Below, piece after piece: positions 1-9,269 of a stretch of 64,000 nt of DNA. Location of the stretch: contig JAQNBH010000015.1 in assembly GCA_028752905.1 (NCBI GenBank), positions 19,262,110-19,326,109 on the forward strand, in the 5' to 3' direction. How positions within the stretch are numbered: position 1 is the stretch's first letter; each line of letters opens with the position of its first letter. Origin of the DNA: Cladorhizidae sp. MBARI D1340-BT2 (lineage: Eukaryota; Porifera; Demospongiae; Poecilosclerida; Cladorhizidae). The position numbers were made by a program, and so were the translations under genes. The notes beneath the pieces were generated by a model, which saw only the letters and a program-made list of their open reading frames with translations, was not told the DNA's origin and searched no databases.

Positions 1-2306
1 GGTGCTTGCTACATCTACCAGCTTAATTCCAGATCACTGAAATGAGCATAGTGGGTGCTTGCTACATCTACCGGCTTAATTCCAGATCACTGAAATGAGC
101 ATAGTGGGTGCTTGCTACATCTACCAGCTTAATTCCAGATCACTGAAATGAGCATAGTGGGTGCTTGCTACATCTACCCAGCTTAATTCCAGATCACTGA
201 AATGAGCATAGTGGGTGCTTGCTACATCTACCCAGCTTAATTCCAGATCACTGAAATGAGCATAGTGGGTGCTTGCTACATCTACCCAGCTTAATTCTAG
301 ATCACTGAAATGAGCATAGTGGGTGCTTGCTACATCTACCAGCTTAATTCCAGATCACTGAAATGAGCATAGTGGGTGCTTGCTACATCTACCCAGCTTA
401 ATTCCAGATCACTGAAATGAGCATAGTGGGTGCTTGCTACATCTACCCAGCTTAATTCCAGATCACTGAAATGAGCATAGTGGGTGCTTGCTACATCTAC
501 CCAGCTTAATTCCAGATCACTGAAATGAGCATAGTGGGTGCTTGCTACATCTACCCAGCTTAATTCCAGATCACTGAAATGAGCATAGTGGGTGCTTGCT
601 ACATCTACCAGCTTAATTCCAGATCACTGAAATGAGCATAGTGGGTGCTTGCTACATCTACCCAGCTTAATTCCAGATCACTGAAATGAGCATAGTGGGT
701 GCTTGCTACATCTACCCAGCTTAATTCCAGATCACTGAAATGAGCATTGTGGGTGCTTGCTACAGCTTAATTCCAGATCACTGAAATGAGCATAGTGGGC
801 GCTTGCTACATCTACCAGCTTAATTCCAGATCACTGAAATGAGCATAGTGGGTGCTTGCTACATCTACCGGCTTAATTCCAGATCACTGAAATGAGCATA
901 GTGGGTGCTTGCTACATCTACCAGCTTAATTCCAGATCACTGAAATGAGCATAGTGGGTGCTTGCTACATCTACCCAGCTTAATCCAGATCACTGAAATG
1001 AGCATAGTGGGTGCTTGCTACATCTACCCAGATTAATTCCAGATCACTGAAATGAGCATAGTGGGTGCTTGCTACATCTACCCAGCTTAATTCTAGATCA
1101 CTGAAATGAGCATAGTGGGTGCTTGCTACATCTACCAGCTTAATTCCAGATCACTGAAATGAGCATAGTGGGTGCTTGCTACATCTACCCAGCTTAATTC
1201 CAGATCACTGAAATGAGCATAGTGGGTGCTTGCTACATCTACCCAGCTTAATTCCAGATCACTGAAATGAGCATAGTGGGTGCTTGCTACATCTACCCAG
1301 CTTAATTCCAGATCACTGAAATGAGCATAGTGGGTGCTTGCTACATCTACCCAGCTTAATTCCAGATCACTGAAATGAGCATAGTGGGTGCTTGCTACAT
1401 CTACCAGCTTAATTCCAGATCACTGAAATGAGCATAGTGGGTGCTTGCTACATCTACCCAGCTTAATTCCAGATCACTGAAATGAGCATAGTGGGTGCTT
1501 GCTACATCTACCCAGCTTAATTCCAGATCACTGAAATGAGCATTGTGGGTGCTTGCTACAGCTTAATTCCAGATCACTGAAATGAGCATAGTGGGCGCTT
1601 GCTACATCTACCAGCTTAATTCCAGATCACTGAAATGAGCATAGTGGGTGCTTGCTACATCTACCCAGCTTAATTCCAGATCACTGAAATGAGCATAGTG
1701 GGTGCTTGCTACATCTACCAGCTTAATTCCAGATCACTGAAATGAGCATAGTGGGTGCTTGCTACATCTACCCAGCTTAATTCTAGATCACTGAAATGAG
1801 CATAGTGGGTGCTTGCTACATCTACCAGTTTAATTACAGATCACTGAAATGAGTATAGTGGGTGCTTGCTACATCTACCCAGCTTAATTCCAGATCACTG
1901 AAATGAGCATAGTGGGCGCTTGCTACATCTACCAGCTTAATTCCAGATCACTGAAATGAGCATAGTGGGTGCTTGCTACACTACCAGCTTAATTCCAGAT
2001 CACTGAAATGAGCATAGTGGGTGCTTGCTACACTACCAGCTTAATTCCAGATCACTGAAATGAGCATAGTGGGCACTTGCTACATCTACCAGCTTAATTC
2101 CAGATCACTGAAATGAGCATAGTGGGTGCTTGCTACATCTACCAGTTTAATTACAGATCACTGAAATGAGTATAGTGGGTGCTTGCTACATCTACCCAGC
2201 TTAATTCCAGATCACTGAAATGAGCATAGTGGACGCTTGCTACATCTACCAGCTTAATTCCAGATCACTGAAATGAGCATAGTGGGTGCTTGCTACATCT
2301 ACCAGC
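1..2306. repeat. 53/54-bp satellite array, left block
   Basis: About 43 head-to-tail copies of a 53- or 54-bp unit. Units differ mainly by CCAG versus CCCAG, plus scattered point changes. Variant units recur in order: a CCGG unit at 71 and 868, a TTCTAG unit at 295 and 1091, and a CATTGTG short unit at 745 and 1541. These give a higher-order period of about 796 bp (15 monomers). A second local duplication of about 317 bp is marked by the CCAGTTTAATTACAG variant at about 1825 and 2142. No coding capacity is apparent. Confidence 0.97.
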
Positions 2307-3041
2307 AAGGCGGGACTAATCCATTTTTTTTTCAAACTAATCCATTTTTTCCAAAAAAAACAAAAAAATGAGATATATATTCATTCTATACTATAGTTCA
2401 TGTAGTATTTCTATTTCAAGTTTCAGAGCATTTGAAGGCTTCACTGCAAAGTTATACCCATGCTATTGACTACATAAATTCTTCAATTGCTAACCACGAC
2501 AGTGGAAAAACCCTCGAAAACCGTAGCAGAGCTGAGAAAAGTCTTCGGGTACCGTTATCTCAAAATGAGTTATTTCAAGTTTGTGTGCACATAACTGGGC
2601 CATGCTTTGTCCTATATCAACTTTTAATATATCATTTGAAAGCTCTTTTCATACTCTTTCATTTGAATGGAAAGAATCTACTAAAAAAAATCTATGGGGG
2701 AGATATGAGCCCTGGAATGTTGCTAATCATGAGCAAATTACTGACCTTCCATTTTACAAGTTATGATGTTTTCATCCATTCAAAATGCATGTCTGTGGGT
2801 TCTCTAAGTGCTGTCAAAATTGTAAGTGGTTATGTCACAAGGTGTTGAGTAGTAAAGTGCAATAATGTGAAATCACCTTGTTGTCCACAACACCGACCAG
2901 GATGGCGCTAGGTCAAAACTAAATATACCATTGGAAAGCTCTCTGAATGAGCAGCATTTTGGTACTAATTTCTAGTGTATAGAACAAAAAAAGTTATGAA
3001 CGAATCAAAAAAATGTCCCAGAAATGGATTAGTCCCGCCTT
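2307..3041. mobile_element. 735-bp inverted-repeat DNA transposon in the satellite
   Basis: Unique sequence interrupts the satellite. It is bounded by a perfect 20-bp terminal inverted repeat: AAGGCGGGACTAATCCATTT at 2307-2326 and its reverse complement at 3022-3041. The motif ACTAATCCATTTTTT is repeated just inside the left end. Interior reading frames (for example 2432-2848) lack an ATG at the start and resemble no transposase I know, so this looks like a non-autonomous element. The expected TTAAT of the interrupted satellite unit is missing at the junction and no clear target-site duplication is visible, so the superfamily cannot be assigned. Confidence 0.85.
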
Positions 3042-3649
3042 TCCAGATCACTGAAATGAGCATAGTGGGTGCTTGCTACATCTACCGCTTAATTCCAGAT
3101 CACTGAAATGAGCATAGTGGGTGATTGCTACATCTACCGCTTAATTCCAGATCACTGAAATGAGCATAGTGGGTGCTTGCAGCTTAATTCCAGATCACTG
3201 AAATGAGCATAGTGGGTGCTTGCTACATCTACCCAGCTTAATTCCAGATCACTGGAATGAGCATAGTGGGTGCTTGCTACATCTACCAGCTTAATTCCAG
3301 ATCACTGAAATGAGCATAGTGGGTGCTTGCTACATCTACCAGCTTAATTCCAGATCACTGAAATGAGCATAGTGGGTGCTTGCTACATCTACCCAGCAGA
3401 TCACTGAAATGAGCATAGTGGGTGCTTGCTACATCTACCAGCTTAATTCCAGATCACTGAAATGAGCATAGTGGGTGCTTGCTACATCTACCCAGCTTAA
3501 TTCCAGATCACTGAAATGAGCATAGTGGGTGCTTGCTACATCTACCCAGCTTAATTCCAGATCACTGAAATGAGCATAGTGGGTGCTTGCTACATCTACC
3601 CAGCTTAATTCCAGATCACTGAAATGAGCATAGTGGGTGCTTGCTACAT
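3042..3649. repeat. 53/54-bp satellite array, right block
   Basis: The same monomer as 1-2306 resumes directly after the inserted transposon, with about 12 copies. Several are truncated: units lacking CAG before CTTAATT, and one shortened to CCCAGCAGATCACTG near 3395. The last unit breaks off at CTTGCTACAT, where non-repetitive DNA begins. Confidence 0.97.
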
Positions 3650-3749
3650 GGGAAGCACTAAGTACGTACTTGATGTTAGGTCAATCTTGCTATAGGCTAA
3701 TGCTAAAGTGTAATTAAAAGTGGGGCCAAAACAACAACAGCAAAACAAT

Positions 3750-4005
3750 ACCTTGTGGTTAAGAATTTTTGGAGCTCCATAGATTCTGCACTCTTTACTA
3801 TGTATAGTGTATAGCTCAAAAGATAGATATCTCTATGTGCTCTCTTTAAAAAAGCTGCATAGGTATAGCCATGCCAGTTACCTGCAACTAAAGTGGGGGT
3901 ACCTCGAAACCAGTGCCTGAACTGGCTGCATGTGTGGCTACTGATTGGAAAGTGGTACGAGTGTGGCAAGAGCTAGTGCTAAAGAGTTGCTATAGTGCAG
4001 CGGCA
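3750..4005 (+). repeat. Dispersed repeat family 1, copy A
   Basis: This non-coding stretch aligns by eye with the minus strand of 4830-5085 and with 35130-35335. Shared landmarks in the same order are CTTGTGGTTA, GAGCTCCATAGATTCTGCA, CTCAAAAGATAG, GTGCTCTCTTT, GCATAG, CAGTTACCT and GATTGGAAAGTG. Copies have diverged considerably. No terminal repeats or coding capacity were recognised. The remaining bases up to 4229 show nothing else. Confidence 0.7.
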
Positions 4006-4229
4006 TAGTCCAACTTACCAAACCTATTGTGCATTTTTTGATAAAAGCACCAAAATTGATACACATGTATATTAATACATAATGAACATTTTTGGATATG
4101 GAGGCGCTCACAATTGTACCCACGCTGGCCATAGCAACAGTTTACAAAATGGCCGCCATGCAAACACTTGTTTAGCCTGAACAGTATACAACGAAACAAA
4201 TAAACAAGCAAATGAAACAATAAACTGAA

Positions 4230-4720
4230 ATGGCAACAGTAGGAATGGCTGATTCTCTACACTACGCATCACAAGTTATGCACACAAGAAAGGCCCACCA
4301 AATTACGGCTGTTGCCGTATATATTCTGCAACATCCTAGCCCTAGTCGTGCCTATGGCCTTTATAGTCTTACCTGTTCAAAAGACGATCAAACCCCTGTG
4401 GAGTTTGAGGGCTGGTGTGAAAGACGATCAAACCCCTGTGGAGTTTGAGGGCTGGTGTGATCAGAGAAAACAGAATTGCCCTCAGTTTCATTACTGGGCA
4501 ACAACAATGGAACTAGAGGTTTGCATTCTCACTGATGTGCAGTCCTTGGGAGAAGCAAACCTAGCCATGTATCTAGCTAGATGCCTTATCAGAACTTGTT
4601 CCCTGCTTCATGTATTAGATGCCTTAACAGAACTTGTTCCCTGCTTCATGTATCAGATGCCTTAACAGCACTTGTTCCCTGCTTCATGTATTAGATGCCT
4701 TAACAGAACTTGTTCCCTAA
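4230..4720 (+). pseudogene. Relic of an uncharacterised mobile-type protein family
   Basis: Two overlapping frames read ITAVAVYILQH, then DDQTPVEFEGWC, then a segment with PQFHYWATTMELEVCIL, then EANLAMYL and DALTELVPCFM. I recognise this pattern from large uncharacterised proteins found in many copies in invertebrate genomes, apparently related to the gene at 50340-53130. The copy is broken: a 40-bp direct duplication (about 4379-4458, GATCAAACCCCTGTGGAGTT core) shifts the frame, and the DALTELVPCF segment is repeated in tandem. There is no start codon context and no downstream continuation. Function is unknown; the mobile nature is inferred from copy number and decay. Confidence 0.6.
4579..4718 (+). 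repeat. 38-bp tandem repeat, 3.7 copies
   Basis: The unit is built on GATGCCTTAACAGAACTTGT plus CCCTGCTTCATGTATT. It consists of coding sequence of the relic at 4230-4720 (DALTELVPCFM) repeated head to tail. The unit length is not a multiple of three, so each copy changes frame. Confidence 0.9.
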
Positions 4721-4737
4721 GGAAGCCCTACTCTATT

Positions 4738-4815
4738 CAATGACCATTTTGATTAGGTGTTAAAATGTAAGTACATGGTCAAGCGAGCGGGTGCGCCTAA
4801 TCAAAAAGGTCATTG
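4738..4815. repeat. 78-bp hairpin with 20-bp inverted repeats
   Basis: CAATGACCATTTTGATTAGG at 4738-4757 pairs with CCTAATCAAAAAGGTCATTG at 4796-4815 with one mismatch, leaving a 38-nt loop. This could be a miniature inverted-repeat element; no target duplication is evident. Confidence 0.6.
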
Positions 4816-4829
4816 CATAGCCACTGGTG

Positions 4830-5085
4830 CTAATTACAACTCTTTAGCACTTAGCAATCTGGAGATATTTATGTGGCAAAATCAGGCAATCAGGTTTTTG
4901 AGGTACCCCTACCTTAGCTCCTATAACTTGGGTATACTGTAGTTGTAGCTATGAAAAATGTTTTATTATCAAAAGAGAGCATACAGAGAGACCTATCTTT
5001 TGAGGTACAAGTCCATACCATGAAGTTTGCAGAATCTATGGAGCTATAAATTGGTAACCACAAGTTTTTAAACACTTTACTACTA
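4830..5085 (-). repeat. Dispersed repeat family 1, copy B (inverted)
   Basis: The reverse complement shares landmarks with copy A at 3750-4005: CTTGTGGTTACC, AGCTCCATAGATTCTGCA, CTCAAAAGATAGGTCTCTCT, ATGCTCTCTTTTGAT, GGGGTACCTCAAAAACC and TGCTAAAGAGTTGTAA. Copies A and B form an imperfect inverted pair about 1 kb apart. The stretch 5090-5297 that follows is unique apart from a short C-run. Confidence 0.7.
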
Positions 5086-5297
5086 TGTCCCCCCCCCTTA
5101 CACCTGATGAAACTCCTAGCAGTTGGTGGCATCTGTGTGTTCTGCGCTTAAACTAGCAATGCCTTCCATCTCATGAGAGACCAGGTAGAGAATGGTTAGC
5201 CCCCGGGAAGCACGTTGCTTTTTGAATTTTGAATAGGAGTGAACGTTTAGAAATTTCCGGCAGTTTTTCTAAGGGGCTAGTGAACGTAAAAGGACTT

Positions 5298-6592
5298 AAG
5301 GCGGGTTCACAAGGCGGGTTCATAATAAGCCGCTCACACTAGCGATGCCGAACAAAGCAACGTGTGATGCAACGTGTCAATTTTGTGGTATTGTGAACAC
5401 AAAGTCACACCACATCACTTCACTTGATTAGTTCTAGTTCTGGTCACAATGTGTTGGTGGTCGCAACGTGTTGGTGGACACGTGTTGGCGTGTTTATTTG
5501 TTTCACACACAAAAAGCTTCTCCTTAAAGGCAGAGATGATTGAGGAAAAGTTGATAGAGGCAGTGAGGAAAGGTTGGTAGAGGCAGCGAGGAAAGGTTGA
5601 TAGAGGTAGTGAGGAAAGATTGATAAGGCAGTGAGGAAAGGTTGATAGAGGCAGTGAGGAAAGGTTGATAGAGGTAGTGAGGAAAGATTGATAAGGTAGT
5701 GAGGAAAGGTTGATAGAGGCAGTGAGGAAAGGTTGATAGAGGCAGTGAGGAAAGGTTGATAGAGGCAGTGAGGAAAGGTTGATAGATGCAGTGAGGAAAG
5801 GTTGATAGAGGCAGTGAGGAAAGGTTGGTAGAGGCAGTGAGGAAAGGTTGGTAGAGGCAGTGAGGAAAGGTTGATAGAGGCAGTGAGGAAAGATTGGTAG
5901 AGGTAGTGAGGAAAGGTTGATAGAGGCAGTGAGGAAAGGTTGATAGAGGCAGTGAGGAAAGATTGGTAGAGGCAGTGAGGAAAGGTTGATTGAGGCAGTG
6001 AGGAAAAGTTGATAGAGGCAGTGAGGAAAGGTTGATAGATGCAGTGAGGAAAGGTTGATAGAGGCAGTGAGGAAAGGTTGGTAGAGGCAGTGAGGAAAGG
6101 TTGATAGAGGTAGTGAGGAAAGGTTGATAGAGGCAGTGAGGAAAGGTTGATAGAGGCAGTGAGGAAAGGTTGATAGAGGCAGTGAGGAAAGAATGGTAGA
6201 GGCAGTGAGGAAAGGTTGACAGAGGCAGTGAGGAAAGGTTGATAGAGGCAGTGAGGAAAGGTTGATAGAGGCAGTGAGGAAAGGTTGATAGAGGCAGTGA
6301 GGAAAGATTGGTAGAGGCAGTGAGGAAAGGTTGATTGAGGCAGCGAGGAAAAGTTGATAGAGGCAGTGAGGAAAGGTTGATAGAGGCAGTGAGGAACTTT
6401 CCTAGTATATGGCTATATCCCACAAGTCATTTAAAGATTGAAGGTTCATTAATTAACGGGTTGAGTTCGTAATTGGGTGGTGAAAGTTTAATCTCAAAGG
6501 GGAGTGTTGCGATGCAACCAGGCAGCTATCGTGTGACTCGATGTGACCCGAAGCAACATGACAGCCTCCCGACATATTGGGAACCAGCCTTT
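5298..6592. mobile_element. Possible inverted-repeat element carrying a minisatellite
   Basis: The left end reads AAGGCGGGTTCACA (with a second GGCGGGTTCATA close by). The right end read in reverse is AAAGGCTGGTTCCCAATATG. Similar GGCNGGTTC termini flank the repeats at 8340-8745 and 32200-32655, so this may be a non-autonomous DNA transposon of that family expanded internally by the 23-bp array. Pairing of the two ends is imperfect and no target duplication was confirmed. Confidence 0.35.
5540..6395. repeat. 23-bp minisatellite
   Basis: About 37 copies of GGTTGATAGAGGCAGTGAGG plus AAA. Variants include GGTTGGTAGAGG and short units. Three 23-bp units make 69 bp, so a stop-free minus-strand frame of about 300 codons arises automatically and is not evidence of a gene. 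Confidence 0.95.
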
Positions 6593-6663
6593 AGACTACT
6601 TCAGAGCAAGAGCTCCTTGTTTTGATTGATAGAGCCTCGAGATATTTATCTGCAGAACATCAT

Positions 6664-7275
6664 ACAATATAAGGCTTGGCCTGCCATTTTGCAGAACACT
6701 CACACATTGTAAGGCTTTGCCAGTTCCAGCATGGGGCCTGCCATTTTGCAGAACACTCACACAATGTAAGGCTTTGCCAGTTCCAGCATGGCCTGCCATT
6801 TTGCAGAACACTCACACAATGTAAGGTTTTGCCAGTTCCAGCATGGCGTGCCATTTTGAGAACTCACACAATGTAAGGCTTTGCCAGTTCCAGCATGGCC
6901 TGCCATTTTGCAGAACTCACACAATGTAAGGCTTTGCCAGTTCCAGCATGGGGCCTGCCATTTTGAGAACTCACACAATGTAAGGCTTTGCCAGTTCCAG
7001 CATGGGGCCTGCCATTTTGCAGAACACTCACACAATGTAAGGCTTTGCCAGTTCCAGCATGGCCCGCCATTTTGAGAACTCACACAATGTAAGGCCTTGC
7101 CAGTTCCAGCATGGCCTGCCATTTTGAGAACTCACACAATGTAAGGCTTTGCCAGTTCCAGCATGGGGCCTGCCATTTTTCAGAACACTCACACAATGTA
7201 AGGCTTTGCCAGTTCCAGCATGGCCTGCCATTTTGAGAACTCACACAATGTAAGGCTTCGCCAGTTCCAGCATGG
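6664..7275 (-). repeat. Minisatellite of exon end plus splice donor
   Basis: Eleven full copies and one partial copy of a 52-59-bp unit. On the minus strand each copy holds CCATGCTGGAACTGGCAAAG, CCTTACATTGT, then the splice donor GTGAGT, then 10-20 nt of intron-like sequence ending ATGGCAGG. The right-most copy is the 3' end of the Fringe-like exon at 7245-7487 (codons A-M-L-E-L-A-K-P-Y-I). The array therefore grew from an exon-intron boundary and each copy repeats the donor. In every copy the exon frame meets TGA just past the donor, so only the first donor gives an open transcript. Copy lengths vary by GT and TGC gains and losses after the donor. Confidence 0.93.
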
Positions 7276-7487
7276 CTCGGCTCATGCAGTACATCCCTCC
7301 CACGCCGAAGTGGTAGCTCTGCCCTTCATGCCCAAACTTGGCTCCTTTCAACACTTTTCGTGGATGATGCCACGCCGACCCGGAACGGCCGAGATAAACA
7401 GCCTCTGTCTTGGGCTGGAACTTGGAGAGGAGGCGTACTAATGGAGGGACCAGCACGTACATGTCATCATCGACGTGACACAGCCAG
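7245..7487 (-). CDS. Fringe-like glycosyltransferase, DDD-motif exon
   Basis: This 243-bp exon encodes the catalytic core of a Fringe-type GT31 glycosyltransferase, a Golgi enzyme family that adds GlcNAc to O-fucose on Notch EGF repeats. The exon opens W-L-C-H-V-D-D-D-M-Y; DDD is the family's Mn/UDP-sugar binding motif (WFCH.DDDNYV in known Fringes). It continues through PPLVRLLSKFQP and VYLGR to YHFGVGGMYCMSRAMLEL, matching the family's FATGGAGFCISR region. The acceptor is ACTTGCAG just before 7487. The donor is ATTGT|GTGAGT at 7245/7244. The intron phases are 2 and 2. The upstream phase fits the exon at 14279-14348 exactly. The last 33 coding bases are the seed of the adjacent minisatellite. 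The following exons, with the expected PDD.T.G motif, were not found. Other GT31 enzymes are a possible alternative. Confidence 0.85.
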
Positions 7488-8339
7488 CTGCAAGTTATTA
7501 TTTCACATGTACATGTATACTATGATATGGGAGCAACATGAATCAAATATCCCTCTCTTTTGTGTCTACTTTTTGCTAGCAACAGTACAACCTGTTGCAA
7601 TGTTTGGCAACAACAAAAAAGACTGGAAGAGAAATCCGTAGTGCATTTAATGATACCAGCTAAAGGTAATTGGGTACAATAACAGGCTCACACAAGCCTT
7701 AGCATCTTACTATTCCTGATGAAGACTAGAGCATTTAGTCGAAACATCGAGAGAGTAGAATTTCAAGAGAAGGTTATTGTAATGTTATTATGTCAACTGA
7801 GAGTTCATTGAGAGGATATTTCTATTTGGGTCTACGATACGTTTCTTATATCTCCCCCCCCCCCCACACACACACACAAGCCACACATTTAGTATTAGTA
7901 TAAATTAAATATTACATTAGGAGAGCACTTATCAGAACACACTGGTCAACCGAAAGCTACAAGAAGCTCCGCCCATGTCAGTGCTAGGCACACTTTCGGA
8001 AATGCTGGCTACATTCAGTCTACTTTTTTTTTTTGCGGGAAAGGTTCATTTGCACACGTGCACAATGAATATATATCGTTCGCACATCGTGGAACTTCGT
8101 CTAGCAGTTTCTTTCAATTCTACTTGCTCCGTGTCGAAGCAGAGAGCACGGCTAATTAGACGCATTCAAAAAAAGGGGGAAAGGTTGTCCTTAATGTCGA
8201 TGTGAGCTCTCTCCAACCTATCATATCAATATGTGGATAATTGTCGTCACTCGATAGAAACTAGTTGTAGCTAGGCCATTCTTTCTATAGCTAGTTATAG
8301 CTAGGCCATTCTTTGCCATTCTTTATATAGGCTAGACCA
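7488..8339. other. Intron sequence without recognised genes
   Basis: Lies inside intron 3 of the Fringe-like gene. It contains the hairpin motif at 7716-7744, a short C-run plus (CA)n at about 7850-7880, and a small duplication of TAGCTAGGCCATTCTTT near 8270-8330. Small reading frames here have no recognisable similarity. Confidence 0.7.
7716..7744 (+). other. Hammerhead-core-like hairpin, copy 1
   Basis: CTGATGA is followed by a stem-loop (GACTA paired with TAGTC) and then GAAA. This is the order of the conserved core of a hammerhead ribozyme around stem II. The surrounding sequence (GAAACATCGAGAGAGTAGAA) is homologous to that at 40916-40943. A convincing stem I and a cleavable site could not be assembled by eye, so catalytic activity is not claimed. 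Confidence 0.4.
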
Positions 8340-8745
8340 TTCTTACCTGACTTGCCACTGACTTCCAGTCACCTGGGAAGCTCCTGACAGCAACTTTTCT
8401 TCATAATAGACATACTGGCTAAACTGCAGGTCAGCAACACGTGATACATTATAGCATTCTGATTGGTCCGACGCTGTGTTTCAGATGCTGGATTAGAACT
8501 TTTTTCTAATCGAGAATACAGCTCCATCGCGTTGCGCTCCGTTGCGTTTGAGGTTCACAACACGACGCAACGTCACGCTCGGACGCAACGCAACGCTCCG
8601 CTCGGACGCAACGCAACGCTCCGCTCGGCCAGCGTCGTGTTGTGAACCAGCCTTAAAGCCTGGTTCTCAATATGACGATCAGCCATCGTACTGTGCCATC
8701 ATATTGTGCATGGTTCATAGTATAACATTATAAGCAATCTTGAAC
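8340..8745. repeat. Dispersed MITE-like family 2, copy D
   Basis: Contains GATTGGTCCGACGCTGTG, GATGCTGGATTAGAACTTTT and a core of near-repeats of GCGTTGCG/GGACGCAACGCAACGCTCCG. It ends TTGTGAACCAGCCTTA at about 8652. A second small inverted-repeat unit follows directly (AAAGCCTGGTTCTCAATATGA ... TCATATTGTGCATGGTTC). The outer parts match 8890-9250 and 32200-32655. Short reading frames through the core are low-complexity artefacts. Confidence 0.6.
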
Positions 8746-8889
8746 TTCGACCTCCACTCCACCGTCAACGGACAGCAGTGACTACAGATCCAAATGGAGA
8801 ACACCCTATGGTGGTTGTGGACGAGAAGTTATTGCTATAACTATGAACATTGCTAATAATTTATACAACTGCACTAAGTAGCTAGCTAC

Positions 8890-9250
8890 AGCACGGCAAG
8901 CTAGTATAACAACTTACCTAACTACTGGCTATAACAGCTAGCAAACTACCAGCTAGGTATGAAACACCCTTTCATCTTGACCACCTATTTAGGCAGTCCT
9001 TCCCTTGTATGTTTTAGCAGATACCCACAAGCTGAAAGAAGTGTTCGTGGAGCTTGTTCTCATCCACAAACACCATAATGTTTACTCAACTAAATTGCTG
9101 GCTCTCAGCTCATTTCCACCACATGCTAGTTCTGATTGGTCAGACACTCGACGCTAGATTGGAACCAGATCCTATTCCATCGCATCGCACCACACCATCC
9201 CATCATAACCCGATAATATCGTTGCTGATTCACAATATAACAATAGAATG
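8890..9250. repeat. Dispersed MITE-like family 2, copy E
   Basis: Shares with copy F an ordered set of landmarks: CTAGCAAACTACCAGCTAGG, a CATAATG..TACT segment, GATTGGTCAGACACTCGACG, AGATTGGAACCAGATCC and TTCCATCG. The core (CGCATCGCACCACACCATCCCATC) is low-complexity and unlike the cores of copies D and F. No coding capacity. Confidence 0.6.
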
Positions 9251-9269
9251 GAAGCTTCATATTGCCTAA

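Noticed and set aside
2432..2848. 138-codon frame in the 735-bp transposon as a transposase
   Set aside because: It begins at TTG, has no catalytic pattern, and the element is too short for an autonomous transposon.
1..3649. Possible CRISPR array
   Set aside because: Units are contiguous 53/54-bp repeats with no unique spacers, in a eukaryotic context.
4440..4620. Minus-strand S-P-K-D-C-T-S segment as the missing Fringe-like PDDCT exon
   Set aside because: The plus strand of the same stretch matches another protein family far better, and no suitable splice sites or continuing similarity were found.
5524..6423. 299-codon minus-strand frame (N-L-S-S-L-P-L-S-T-F-P repeats)
   Set aside because: Produced by the 23-bp minisatellite; no flanking coding sequence, and the ends coincide with the array ends.
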